Origin: Phoronis australis
Lineage: Eukaryota; Phoronida; Phoronidae
Length of the DNA: 64,000 bases
Assembly: GCA_002633005.1 (NCBI GenBank)
Contig: NMRA01000031.1
Coordinates: forward strand, 272,888 to 336,887
Reading direction: 5' to 3'
The position numbers and the translations under genes were made by a program. The notes under the pieces were generated by a model. That model did not search any database, had not been told where the DNA came from, and saw only the letters and a list, made by a program, of their open reading frames with translations. Positions 47,837 to 59,441 of the stretch are shown piece after piece (the first letter of the stretch is position 1; each line of letters starts with the position of its first letter).

Positions 47837-48904
47837 GTGAGAGAAAATTTACAGAACCTGACACTGATAAAGCGACTCAACCCTGCAATATAATGAATAA
47901 TTATTAATAACACAGTCCTTTTGGGCACTGATTTCCGATTGAACCCAGCAACCTGGACCTGAAGTGAATTAAGTCAGAGACAGAATTTTGGGCTAACACT
48001 CACGTTTCACAATTGCTTCAAAAAGGTTTAGTGAAGTAATTATGAGCGCATTACTGTACAGAAATTTTATAGTAATTATTTCATTAATAGTTATGTGTGT
48101 ATTTTCGGAGACTTTGGACCTTTTGGACTCATGAAACAGACCACCAGGAAAATTTGGGCAAGAAACCATATACACTCAATCTAGATTATGGCAGAAGTGC
48201 TGTCTCACCCTTTTCTTCTTTAGAAATATGTTTACTGGGAGACATTTAGAAGGCAACTGGGCTAATCATTCGAGACCATTATCGCCACCTAACTGTACAA
48301 GGAGGTACTTCCTCACAGCAGGTGGCATGCTTGACTTTGTGAAAAGACCCTGTCACAGTGTATGTGATTAGATGTGGTGTGTTTTAAACAAGTTTAAGTA
48401 AAATTGCCTTCTTGGCCCCAAGGAGCAAACAGTGTGTGGTCTCACGTGACCACGTGCCACATTGCCACGTGAAAATCTCCTATTGAATGATTACTTTCAG
48501 TATTCATTCTACACTTAAAAGTAAATCGAAAGTACACTTTCCAGTCGGATTACAAAGATACCCACTTTTCACATTAAGTCTTATTAGGCAAAGATTCTTC
48601 AGTTTGGGACACACTATGGCAGACAGGTGAAATTCCATTTTGTTAAAATCCTCAACGAAAATAACTGTTTCTGAAAATTTACTTTGCTTTTAGCATGGTG
48701 TTGTTTCTTCCAAACAACATATGGTAAAAATTTGACCATCTTTAATAACGTGGTAAGCCTCTGAAAAATAGAAATGTGGCAATTTTAGCAATTATTTCCA
48801 TCCCATATTGAGGAATCTTTATGCTTTGTGTTCCTGGGTATGATGCAAAAGCACTTAGTAACCACTTATTACTTTACAGCAGCTAGTTAAGATATTGTTA
48901 GACA

Positions 48905-49020
48905 ATAATTATGGTCGTGGGTTCAAATCCCAACGGATCCCACTGCTAGACCCTTGAATCAAGTCTCTAGCTACTCAACTTGGTCTTAATTTGTGTAGTT
49001 AGGTGTATGTGAAATGCAAA
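48905..49020 (+). repeat. SINE-like tail, block 2
   Basis: Block 2 counterpart of the element at 43,870: gtgggttcaaatcccaacgg then cactgctagacccttgaatc. Shared by both blocks, so it predates their divergence. Confidence 0.55.
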
Positions 49021-49217
49021 AATGGTTTCTTGTGTTCCGTGCAATGGGTGTGGCTGAGGAAATTGCAACATGTATCGGACCACCTGCAGTATTTTGTTAA
49101 TTGTCACTTTTATTTTGATAACACTGCTGTTCACGGGCACCACAGTATTGTTTGAGCTCGTTATTCCATACCTGCCGATGCGCCCAGCTAAAATTCTGAA
49201 TTTCTATTTATATACAG

Positions 49218-49301
49218 GCTGTGTCAAATCACCGTGGAAACCAGCAGTTCATGGGCAAAGAAGAGTTTGTATTGAAGTCTGCTGAATCATTTCTAAATAG
49301 G
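49218..49301 (+). CDS. TPGS1: TPGS1 exon 7, second block
   Basis: 84 nt. Same as 44169-44252 apart from one visible base change that replaces an Ile/Leu-type codon (GTATTAAAG versus GTATTGAAG, silent). Donor GTAAGA. Confidence 0.86.
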
Positions 49302-49838
49302 GTAAGATGATATTAGAGGCGTGTCATTCTGCAACGACTCAACTACCATGAACGTAATAGTTCTTTTTTACTCAAATTTTTCCTCTAATCATAATGGTCT
49401 TGCGTTACTTGTTTGTGTCTAATAGTCTTGTTCTTTTGTTGAAAAGGTTTTCCTACTCAGTAGCACCTCTCACTAGTACTATGACTTTGTAAGAAGTGAG
49501 AATATGCTGAAGACAACAACACTAATGAATGCAGAAAAGTGACGTAAAATCAAAATGTCCGTCGTGAATGAAATGTTATTGTGACTTTTGTCTGCCTTGT
49601 CAGCACCCAAAACCTTGCAATGTTAATTACCATAACTTCCAAGTTAATTCCACATTCTTTATTAGTTGTAATGCCATCGGTTGAATCTCAGTTACTGTCT
49701 TCATTTTGGCTGTAAACCTACTCTAATTTTCAATTTATTGTTTCGCAAAAGTTTACCAAAGTTGTTCAAACTTTTGTAAGGGTAAGGACATCTTGCCTAG
49801 TCTTGTAGCATAAAACTGTCTAGTCTTATTTGTTACAG

Positions 49839-49859
49839 GTCTGCACCTTTCCAGTCTAG
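49839..49859 (+). CDS. TPGS1: TPGS1 exon 8 (terminal), second block
   Basis: Acceptor ttgttacag, then VCTFPV and TAG. Phase 0 from exon 7 gives a C-terminus SFLNRVCTFPV, close in position and length to the human ...IAKVKPVG end. A different reading frame would extend further but needs a phase shift, so I chose this end. Confidence 0.65.
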   Translation, partial: VCTFPV

Positions 49860-50050
49860 TGTCGATGTAGGGCAACCTGTAACTTTGGTGGTTTTTCCAG
49901 TCGTAAGCTTTGACTTTGTGTACCTGTATGTGTGTTCGGTGAATGGTAGATTTAAATTTAAATGTCTGAAAGTTTATGTCTTCTGTTTTAGGTTCCAGAT
50001 CCTAAATAGATGTAACTGGAGACTTGCAGTTCTCGTCAGTGTTGTGTGAA

Positions 50051-50619
50051 GGGCAACTGCCAGCAGCTACGAGAGTGAGAGGGGTGCTGCTGATCCATGT
50101 GACGAATTCGTCTGGCACTGTGCTGGTGTGGAAAATATTGCAGAGCAACTGTCTGTGTTAAATGAATAGAGGATGTGCCGAGATTCGACTGACTGACAGA
50201 CTCTCATTCAGTTAGCACCTACACTAGAGAGAATTTCCTGATTATTTGTTGTGAACAGGTTACCTTGCTTAACAGTCTCAGCATGGAGTTAAAAGCGATG
50301 ACTTCTGCATAAATCGTCTTTGTGACAAATGAAAATGTTAAGGCCCTGGCATGTCACCTTTATCAAACTCCACTTCATCAAATTTTAAGTAAGTGTAAAT
50401 CTGTACATCATTTGCCAATTTGGTTAAAAACGTGTTTGCCCTGCTTCTTTAGATGATGACGTCACAATGTAATCGCAATATCTTGTTCGAGTTCTCTACG
50501 GTTACTACATTACAAAGTGTGTTGTATAAATGAGTGTTATGGAACATGACCTGTTAGTGTTTGACACTCGAAGTTGCTCAAAGCTCATAGACTTTGAAGA
50601 AATGTTGTAAGTGAATCTA
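50051..50619. other. TPGS1 3' flank; nothing recognised
   Basis: Unique sequence between the TPGS1 blocks and the left copy of the segmental duplication. No gene or repeat boundary seen. Confidence 0.45.
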
Positions 50620-50996
50620 GTAAGGCAACTTATTTTGATTATGTGAGCCTCGTTAATTTATTAGAAAACGATGAAGTCTCTTGTGTGAGTGGTCATCAGT
50701 TCAGGGAAGTAACACTTGTCTGAAAAGCGAGACTGTCCCCAAGTCAAACGTGCTTTCTCTTTGTGAAAAATATCAATCTTGGCAAAGCAATTCTCAATTA
50801 CCAAAAATTCACCGTTTCATTATTGTGGATGCGATTACTAAATATTAATCAAGTTTTTGCTATCATAATAAGTGTGTTACTTTACAATAAGTTCACTGAG
50901 CTTTAAAATACCACTAACAGCATTCTCTTCTGTTTGTTACATGCACCGATTATTGTCCGTTGCCTTAGCTGTTCACTTCAGTGATTGAGGTTACAC

Positions 50997-51373
50997 ATTG
51001 TAAGATATTTTACGTTTGTTAGCTTAGGGAGCCTCATGTCGATGTGTTTATTCATAGCTGTTTGTAGGCCAAGTGAGATTTACATATCATATGACTCACA
51101 TTTGTGTATGAACTGGTGTGTGTGCTGACTTGTTTTCTACACACTTGGGTGGGCAGTGGTACATTTGGCTTTAGAGAGGAGAGGATGGGAGCTGCAATAC
51201 TGAGAACCAATGTGAGTGTCGGTGAGTCAAGAGGAGTCGGCTTTAATAATGCTTTATTAAGATACTCTAAACAGAGAAGACTTGTAAGAATATAACTGCG
51301 AAATGTTTCCATTACCTTAATAAAGCATTATTAAAGTCAACTCCTCTTGACTTGCCGAAACTCACACACACAT
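50997..51373. mobile_element. 377-bp insertion in copy A containing a long inverted repeat
   Basis: Copy B runs directly from cagtgattgaggttacacat into cttgacacaa; copy A has this extra segment between the same phrases. Inside, 51209-51262 and 51318-51372 are inverted repeats of about 55 bp (agtcaagaggagt...cttaataaagcattattaaa). No coding content. Confidence 0.7.
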
Positions 51374-52791
51374 CTTGACACAAGTTTTCTGATAAAGCAA
51401 AACATCTGGATGTCTGCGTGTTGTCCTTGATCACAAAACATTTATCATTTATGATGAAAGTTTCAGAATCAAATTTATAATATTCATTTTCATAGATGAA
51501 TTGGTGGATATCACAGAAAAGTTTTTCTGTTAATTTTGACAATGTCACCCAGCAACAAAGCTCTTTATTAACATTAAGTGCTGGTACATATCATTGCTTT
51601 AACACAACATTGCAAGCAAGGATTTAGGAGATACAGTGGACTTTATCATCAATAATTTATCCATGTAATCATGTTTCGATTGAAATATATAGTGTTGTTT
51701 TTAAAATACAAATATGTTTACATCAAAGCAAAGGGTATCTTGTAATATTCCTGATTAAGAATAAACTATTGCTTGAAATCATTTGTAAAAACTCTTAAAC
51801 ATGCTATCATATCAGTGACTTTTACTAATAAGCAACAGCAGTACGCCATATGTTTGTGTAATTTACCAATTGACGATTAATGCACTTTCAAGGGGCAGGT
51901 TTACAAACAATCTAAAATCTGGGCAGGGGCCAAATGCCAGACAGCTAAAAGTAACACAATGGCAATTCTCCAGTTTTGTTGTCAAAAATAAAATTGTCTC
52001 ATTTCAAAAGGCGGGATACTTTGTTACAAAAAATAACCTATTCTCTGTGCGACTTCATGGCTGCTCCCCGGTTTCATGACAACTCTATTGTACAAATCAT
52101 ACTATTATGGAGTAAAATCTTTATAATGTCTCATTTTTATGAAACAGATGTCCATTTGTCCGCCACAGTTTGAGCTAAATTGGTGACTGGTCTTGGTAAA
52201 CAATTATTTTGTCATGCCTCTAAAGTCAAGGTAAGATCGTTGACTGAACTCTAGCACAAGACCAATTGACATCAAAACTGGTAAATATCCCAGACCTAAT
52301 CCACTGAATTTGTCGTGGAGACCAGATTCTTCAACGGGTTCAAATCCGGCATTTTCGGTGCACACAAGGGGAGTTGGTGGGCATATGGGGCTTCCCACCT
52401 AAGTTTTGCTATCAGTTGGTCCAGAACTGGGGTTTATATAATCCTGGGTCGAATTTAACACATTTGTGCATGGAATTGTTTACACATCTAGGTTGGACTG
52501 GTGCGACATCTAATCTGGACAACAAGTTGATTTGGAGGTCTGGCATGGCATAAAATTCAGTCATTGACACAGCTGCCAGGGGAGGGGCACACTGACGGGC
52601 GCGATGGTCACCCTGTTCATTACGCCATTTACTTTAGAGTGACACTCGTTTGAGTTAAGTAACCAGGAACAATTTCGCGTTTGGCGATCACCTATTACAT
52701 ACATGAGCTCAATGTTTACAGAGCTATTAAACCAGCTTAGAGGTCTGTCTCTGTTCATTACATACACTGAGTGCCGCAAAGACTCGGAGGC

Positions 52792-52920
52792 AGTATCTTG
52801 GTGGCCTAGTATGATAGGTTCCCGCTCTCGTTACTCCGAGGTCGTGGGTTCGAGTCCGGCCGCTGGGCCACACTGCTTGACCCTTGAGTCAGGTTTCTAG
52901 TTCAAACGTGTACCAGACCT
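52792..52920 (+). repeat. tRNA-derived SINE-like element
   Basis: An A-box-like tggcctagtatgatagg and B-box gtgggttcgagtcc with a tRNA-like spacing, followed by cactgcttgacccttgagtc and aggtttctag, which is shared with the two SINE-like tails in TPGS1 introns. Not a functional tRNA because the acceptor stem does not pair. Copy B lacks it here. Confidence 0.65.
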
Positions 52921-53239
52921 CTTGCAATTATTTTTTCATGACATGTGAGGCAGAGTGCAGGGTTTACACAGCCACTGAGAGGTCTGTCTAGATTTCTTCT
53001 TTAAACCGTTTCCCGACACTGCGTGCCGCGGCGCAAAACTGTCCCTAACACTAATTAACATAATTCAAAAGATAACTAGGCCTAGTTCACTGCAAACGCG
53101 AGTTCAAACCACTTGAGCATTTTGCCCGAAGCACTAGCACTTGCCGAAGACTCGATCGATCAGAATGAGTTTTGCAACTTCCGGGCCGGCGACCCGCCGT
53201 CTCCGTCTTTTTTGGTATACGACCACTGTGATTGTCGGT

Positions 53240-53985
53240 TTAAATATTATCGGGTGGCAGTCGGCTTTTAACCACTTTCTCGTCAGCCTCAGCCTTTGTT
53301 TTCAACATATGTGGCGCTAAGTATTGGTCGCGACGTGCATCTTTACAGCCAAAATACACCACAGCCGAAGGTACGAGATTAGCCTGACCCAACGACTGTT
53401 CTTTATGCTTCAGCTCTGTCTTCGGAGGCGTGGTGTACAGGTAAAAAGACATGGCCTTATCCACAAGGCAGGACTGCACGTACTCATACAACGTTCCGAC
53501 AGTCTCGTAAGGACGAAAATTTCCCTGTAGAATCTTTTTGTCACTGGGGAAGTGCACGCGTATGGTGGCCCGGGAGTACTTGGCCATTGTGTCTTCTATA
53601 GTTGCCGGCTCATAGCTCGCGTCATTGGAGGCTGTTCTCGAGCTTCATTCTGCAAGTCACCCATCCTTTTTTTCAAGTCAGCTTCATTGACCTCAAAAAA
53701 ATCATCAGAATGGTCATTGGTAGCTAGACACTTTTGGCCGGCATCAAGAGAGTAAACCACAGTTTCTCTATTCCAAGAAATAGTATGGTCTTCGCCCTGC
53801 CCTTGGTTTTGAGTTGGTACCTTTTTTGAACTTTCTATCTTCCGGCGCTTGGCTTCAGGCTGATAAATTTCCTCGTCCATTTCAGTTGCTGTGATTCTTT
53901 GAAAGCTCTGACTGCAACACAAGACTCGAAATTAATTTCCTGGAAGTCAACCCGAGCTTGCGTAAAGTGGTTGCTCTGCGCGCAA
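53240..53985 (-). pseudogene. ASPSCR1: ASPSCR1 (TUG) decayed, truncated copy
   Basis: Minus-strand pieces match the intact gene at 60155-61843: QIYQPEAKRRKIESSKKVPT-like, VVYSLDAGQKCLATNDHSDD, MAKYSRATIRVHFPSDKKIL and YLAPHMLKTKAEADEKVVKS. Breaks: the first about 150 residues are absent, about 120 residues between the ETIS-like and VVYSL-like segments are deleted, the frame shifts just before the UBX segment, and the C-terminus ends early. Like the intact gene it has no introns. It lies in copy A of the segmental duplication. Confidence 0.85.
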
Positions 53986-53995
53986 CTCTTTTGTT

Positions 53996-56692
53996 GGGAA
54001 CATACGGGCTTTTTCGTCTATTAATGGAAGTCGTGGGAAAACGAAGGCATAATGGTGAACAGTGCGCGTTATCCTATTTCTTTGCATATTTTCGCATGTT
54101 TTCTTTGAAATCTAAAAGTCTTTTCGAGTTGGCACTTGTCACAACCATGTGCTTGTTAATGGATGATCATGATCATACCTCTTCACGGTAGCTATTCCTC
54201 GGCTGACTATAGTGAAGAGGAGGAGAGAAGACGGGTCGCCCAGATACTGCGGAAGTGTGGGCATAGATTAAACTTTGAGTGTTTGCTCATGACGTGGGTC
54301 ATTGTCGCATATTGGAGGACAAACATTTCAGTATGATGTATTGTGAAGCAAAGAGACCTTTGTTAACTGAATTCTCGATCGCCTCGGGTATAAAAATGGT
54401 GATTTTTTGTGCAATAGTTCAGTGGCCGCTTTTGATGTGAATTACCCATGCAGTTGACATGAGGAACCCTTTCCAGCTGAAAATTGACCGTCGGACGGCC
54501 TTCGTCCGACGGTTGGAGTTTGCTAATGCGAACACAATAGCCCATTGAATTCAGTCCAGCTGCCTGGGCTGCTTGGTCACGTACGTAATCCTTTAATGAC
54601 ACCTCATTATGCCATAAAACTACGTGCCTGTCGACTATTGGCAAAAAAATAAAGTTTATTTTAAAAATCNGGTGACATTTAAATACCGCCATTAAGGTGC
54701 GTTATTAATAAAGTTGAAAACCCGGCCGGCGCACGAAGAATTTTTATTCATTAATTCATTTAGTATTTCGGCCTGCTGCACCGCCCGCCATGCAATAGCG
54801 GTCGTAGCCTACGTAAGCTGCTACAACTAACAACTAGTCGCATATAACTCGGTTGCTACTATTGATCACCGTCATTGCTTGTCCTCGAACCTGGTTCCGA
54901 TTCCGGGTAGAGCTCGAGTAACTAATATAGGATCTATCCTTTGACATACATGTAGGGCCACCTTTTCTGGAAACTATAAGCCTGCCCAATGAGATAAATA
55001 TAGCTACTATAGCTCATTGAGTACCGGGACCTAGCCAAAAGCTAGTCAAGGTCACGTGCTCTTATTTAAAATACACGGCAATATCTCGCGTAATCTCGCA
55101 AAGTCTTGCTTTTTAGCGAGGTCCTAGCGTCACTGAACGGGAGGCTGGTTCCCGGGCCTCACAAACTGACGTCACGGATTGCTTTCAACCAGACTATTAG
55201 TGCGTCAGCCTTGTCCCAAGAAGCCTCAAGACAAGGCGCTGAGGCGGTTTGGGCCATAGAATATTGGCCATTTGAGGCTTGGTTATGGGAAATGAAATGT
55301 GTCAGAATTCTGACACATTTTTATGAAAGTCGCCGGAATACTACAAGTAGGCGTGTCGAGGGAAATACGGCCATGTACAGGTAATAGAGTTTTTCGTATT
55401 CACCTCCCGCACTACCTCCGTCAGCAGTGACCCCCCTTGCTGGTTCCAAACGTGCCTAGTCAGCGTGCTGGCAACCGTCTACCTAGCGGCACGCAAGGAA
55501 CCAGCGAGCAGTGACCCCCTTACCATGGAAAGTTCAACAGGTAGATCAGTGTCGACTCGACGTCGTTAGGTGGTTCGATTTTATCGAAAATAGTTTAAAG
55601 AAATAGGCCTACAATTTAGTTGCTGCAGTGTAAGAAGCACTCAACATGCAACTCAGGTCCCAATCGTAACATCTGGAACAGGACTGTTAATTATATGGCA
55701 GTTCTGTCTCCGAGTCAGTTTTCAATTACTAACTGCAACGCGGACACCGATTCCTCGGTATTATCAAATGTTGTTATTTAACTATTTTCAGGAGATGTTA
55801 CCAGTTCAATGCACAGTTATCGTTGTTTTCATATTTATCATCTCTTTTCAAGTTATAAATCATTACATTTAAAGCTGTTTCTTTTACGTGAGAAAACTTG
55901 CAACCTAACGCGCAAGTACATAGTATAGGATGTGATCCGCCACGTGAACAGTCTGAATGAAGTATTTAAAAAATCTGCCGAAAAAATGAAAGAAACTTGG
56001 CTCGGGAATTCGAAGCGTATGGGATAAATACAAAACGTTCAAAACGCCACTCTCGGTACGTTTTGTGTGTATATCAACTTTGAGATTTTCGTCAGTATAA
56101 TATTAAAATGAAAACTAACGGTATATTACAGCAATTTCGGTCAAAATTATTGTTTTTTGATTCGAAAACAGATTAATTTCTACTATATGATACTATTAAT
56201 GAAAAAGAATTGAAAATAAGTGAACAAACAAACTTTATTTCAGACAATAACCAAAACAATGTCTTCTGCTTCATAAATGGCAGCAACAACGCCTGTGAAA
56301 ATAATTAAAACCTGCCTTTGTTTTAATGACGTCACGGCATCGGGCAATCACTGCGCAGAAGATATTTATATTTCCCATGAGGGTCGGCCACAGTACATGC
56401 CTGTGTGTGGTGTGTGCCCCCCCACCAAAAATGGGATGAGTCAGGTTTGAAGGCAGTTTTGTGGACTGAATGGGGAGTGATTGCCACGAATGATATTCAG
56501 TAGTTTGTTTTTAAACAACTTTAAAAGTTGTTTTAAGTAAACAGGGTACAGAAATTCGGCCTGCCAGTGTGCTCTTGTCTGCTTGGATACGAAAGTGCCA
56601 CCATTTTAAGAAGACGTAATACTCAAATTTCGATGATAACCAAAAAGTTAATGGACATATTTGACCTGTAGAAAGTGGATCTATCTAGCAAG
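53996..56692. other. spacer between duplicated copies; weak features only
   Basis: Contains a GC hairpin at 54488-54512, an N at 54670, and a block at 55,010-55,140 (acacggcaatatctcgcgta) resembling 28.85 kb. The minus-strand frame 54363-54692 looks protein-like (VLWHNEVSLKDYVRDQAAQA) but crosses the N and I recognise no family. No gene supported. Confidence 0.4.
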
Positions 56693-56999
56693 CATAGGCG
56701 GGTTTAAGCCCCTGTCCCACCTTAGTTGCCGCAAGCAAAATGAAACAGCAACAGCGTGAAGAGTGAGGGAATATTGAGTTCAGTAACCGGTAGCGGATGA
56801 GGGGGTTCAGAGACCCCAGATCGCGGCGGGATCGTGTTCCCGTTTTTTTTTTAGTCCACCGATAGATTTTCTGAACAGAAAGTCCACATCCCCGGCCCCC
56901 GCAACTTTCGGGCCGCCTGTGTACATACAATCGCGCTTTGCCCAATTCCCTGAGGAAACATGTTGGGCCCACCCTTATGGTATCCTAGATCCTCTACTG
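56693..56999 (-). mobile_element. TIR element (GGCGGATCTAG-type ends), adjoining copy B
   Basis: Ends cataggcgggtttaagcccc and atcctagatcctctactg are inverted. Interior (reverse strand: gaaaatctatcggtggacta, gggccaacatgtttcctcag) is shared with 57545-57840. Homology between copies A and B begins just right of it. Confidence 0.65.
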
Positions 57000-57271
57000 A
57001 CAAGGGAACTTATTTTCATTTTGTGAGGTTCGCTTGCCACAGTTCCATTCAGCTGATTCTTTGAGTTTTTAGAAAACGTTGAAACCTCGAGTTTAGGACA
57101 GTGATACTTGTATAAAAAGTGAGATTGTCCCCAGTCTTTGCTTGACACTTGAGCCTTCGTGAAAAATGTTTTATCATTCTTGGCAAAGCAATTCTCAATT
57201 ACCAAAAATTGACAGTTTCAATATTACGGATGCGATTACTAAATATTAATCAAGTTTTGCTATCACAATAA

Positions 57272-57419
57272 CTTGCGCGCACCCAGCCTTTTAATATCGG
57301 GGGCTCGAATCTCTGACAAAGTGAACCTTTGCTAACAAACAAGCGGAAGGACTAAAAAAAAACGGGGTACCACCTTCAGGTCTGTGAACTGTGCGTCTGC
57401 GCCCCTGGGTGCGCGCATG
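57272..57419. mobile_element. 148-bp MITE in copy B (TGCGCGCACCCAG ends)
   Basis: Inverted ends CTTGCGCGCACCCAG and CTGGGTGCGCGCATG, flanked by AATAA and AATTA. Copy A has the empty site (ataataagtgtg). Same family as 58418-58631: both share ccttnaatat and gactaaaaaaaaacgg. Confidence 0.85.
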
Positions 57420-57544
57420 AATTAGTGTGTAACTTAGCAAGACGTTCACTGAACTTAAACACCACAGACTGCGTAAACTTCTAATGGTTGTTTTACTACA
57501 TGCACCGATTATTGTCCGTTGTTTGTAGTTTAACATTTTTATAA

Positions 57545-57840
57545 CAGTGGCGGATGTAGGATACCATAAGGGGCTGGGGGCCAACATGTTGTCTCGGGAA
57601 TTGAGCAAAGCGCGATTGTATGTGTAGCACAGGCCCGAAGTTGCGGGAGAACCCTCTGTTCGAAAAATCTACCGGCGGACTAAAAGAAAAAAGAAAAAAA
57701 GGGAACGCCGCGATCTGGAACACCCCTTTTCCGCGTCCTCGTTGCTTACGCAATATTTTCTCACGCTTCACGCTGTTGCTGTTCCATCTTTGCCTGCGGC
57801 AGCTAAGGGGAACCCCCCTCCTCCTCTAAATCCGCCTATG
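57545..57840 (+). mobile_element. 296-bp TIR element in copy B
   Basis: Ends cagtggcggatgtaggatac and ctctaaatccgcctatg are inverted; imperfect flanks ttttataa and tatgataa. Internal phrases match the element at 56693-56999 in opposite orientation. Confidence 0.7.
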
Positions 57841-58417
57841 TATGATAACAAGGGTGTCTGACCTTGAAATTTAAAAATATTTCAAATCAAACCATTTTAA
57901 CATTTTTACTTCATCTTTTCCATTGTAAATAGTCTTTAATAGCTGTTGTGTTCAGTTCAGTGATTGAGGTTACACATCTTGACACAACTTTTGTGATAGC
58001 AAAACATCTGGATGTCCGAGTATCATAAATTTGATCACAAAACATTTATCATCATGATAAAAGTTTTAAAATCAAATTTGTAGAACTCACATTCAAAAAT
58101 GAAATGGCGGACGTCCGAGAATTTAAGTTTTGCTTTTAATTTTGACAATGTCGCCAAGCAACAAAGCTCTTTATTAACATTAAGTGCAGGTACATATTGC
58201 TTTAACACAACATTGTAAACAAGGATTTAGGAGATACAGTGGACTTTATCGTCAATAATTTATCCATGTAATCATGTTTCGATTGAAATTTATAGTGTTG
58301 TTTTTAAAATACAAATATGTTTACATCAAAGCAAAGGGTGTCTTGGAACATTCCTGATTAAGAATAAACTATTGTTTGAAATCATTTGTAAAAACTCGTG
58401 AACATGATATCATATCA

Positions 58418-58631
58418 ACATAAGCGCACCCAGCCTTAAATATGGGGGACTCGAATTCCTAACGTTGTAAATAGCCGGCTGACTAAAAAAAAAAACGGGC
58501 GCACCACTGTGAATTGCGCGTTTTTGCTTGTTTATTGTACTTTTGTCTCATTTTCTCGGACTTTTCGTTTCTTGCAGGCGGACCTTTTTGCCCACTTCGC
58601 CAACGAGCCCCCCCCCCTGGGTGCGCGCATG
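58418..58631. mobile_element. 214-bp MITE in copy B (GCGCACCCAG ends)
   Basis: Ends ACATAAGCGCACCCAG and CTGGGTGCGCGCATG, flanked by a perfect 5-bp duplication TATCA. Copy A has the empty site atatcagtgac. Relative of 57272-57419. Confidence 0.88.
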
Positions 58632-59019
58632 TATCAGTGACTTTTACTAATAAGCAACAGCAGTACGCCATATGTTTGTGTAATTTACCAATTGACGATT
58701 AATGCACTTTCAAGGGGCAGGTTTACAAACAATCTAAAATCTGGGCAGGGGCCAAATGCCAGACAGCTAAAAGTAACAATATTGTAATTCTTCTGTTTTG
58801 CTGTCAAAAATAAAATTGTCTCATTTCAAAATGCTGGATACTTTGTTACAAAAAATAACCAATGCTCAGTGCGACTCCAAGGCAGCTGTTTTAAATCAAT
58901 GCCATGCTATTAATGGAGTAAAGTCTTCAAAATGTTTGATTTTTATGAAACAAGTGTCCACTTGTCTGCCACAGTTCGAGAGAAATAGGTGATGGTGATG
59001 GTAACCAATTCCGTGGTCG

Positions 59020-59441
59020 TGCTGTACGTGAACTTGGAATCGTGCTTAATCTCAAGATTAAGAGGAAGTGAGTGTTGCGTGAACTTGGAATACGCGAGGC
59101 AACTTGACAAGTTCACTCAAATAATCACGTTCATGTTCATAAAAAATTGCACTGCACTAAATCAAGTTATATTTGAATAAAATAATGTCAATTTTAACTA
59201 ACCTTTTCAAATACAGGCGATCAGTTTCACCAAAGAATAATCGATTTAGCCATTCACATATTCCTCCGGTTCAGCGACACAAGTTACGGTAAAGGAGAAA
59301 ATGGTTGATCGCGAGGTCAATAATTACAAAAATTCTTTTCACCCAACAAAAATTTCACCTATTTCCCTTTAAAATATTCAATTCCAAGTTCACGCATACG
59401 CGATCTTGAGATTAAGCAGGATTCCAAGTTCACGCACAGCA
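59020..59441. mobile_element. 422-bp MITE in copy B with about 42-bp inverted termini
   Basis: Ends tgctgtacgtgaacttggaa (continuing tcgtgcttaatctcaagat) and the near-exact complement. GTCG flanks both sides. Copy A has the matching uninterrupted site near 52,212. Confidence 0.85.

Larger units (their letters stand above)
34996..49859 (+). other. TPGS1: TPGS1 gene span (tubulin polyglutamylase complex subunit 1)
   Basis: Exons 34996-35068, 38563-38653, 39240-39370, then 4 to 8 in either of two tandem blocks, join with perfect phase into a protein of about 260 residues (human TPGS1 is about 290). Recognised landmarks in order: an N-terminal DRQFLERTGV segment, ENRPVDPISFLAEYF (dimerisation-like motif), AYDHLYLTHHSRPIF, VREHEAINFNIFRNKIFTC, ADRCLCETTLEQLHKA and EEFVLKSAESFL, all collinear with vertebrate TPGS1. 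The protein is a non-catalytic subunit that helps target the TTLL1 polyglutamylase complex to centrosomes, cilia and neurites. The duplicated block and its likely origin are treated separately. Confidence 0.88.
45557..50050 (+). repeat. tandem block 2 containing TPGS1 exons 4-8
   Basis: Same start and end phrases as block 1; about 4.5 kb versus 5.9 kb because it lacks the two transposons. Sequence resemblance extends through introns, as expected for alleles or a very recent duplication. After 50050 the sequence is unique. Confidence 0.93.
50620..53985. repeat. segmental duplication, left copy (A)
   Basis: Matches 57003-61400 in the same orientation: for example agaaaacgatgaagtctc, gactgtccccaagtc, cagtgattgaggttacaca, aaagctctttattaacatta and tggcacttgcccgaagcac-like phrases. 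It contains the decayed ASPSCR1 copy and lacks three insertions found in copy B. Confidence 0.88.

Noticed and set aside
54363-54692. Minus-strand frame of 109 codons with protein-like composition
   Set aside because: It crosses an N, has no identified start or splice sites and matches no family I recognise; kept only as a note in the spacer entry.
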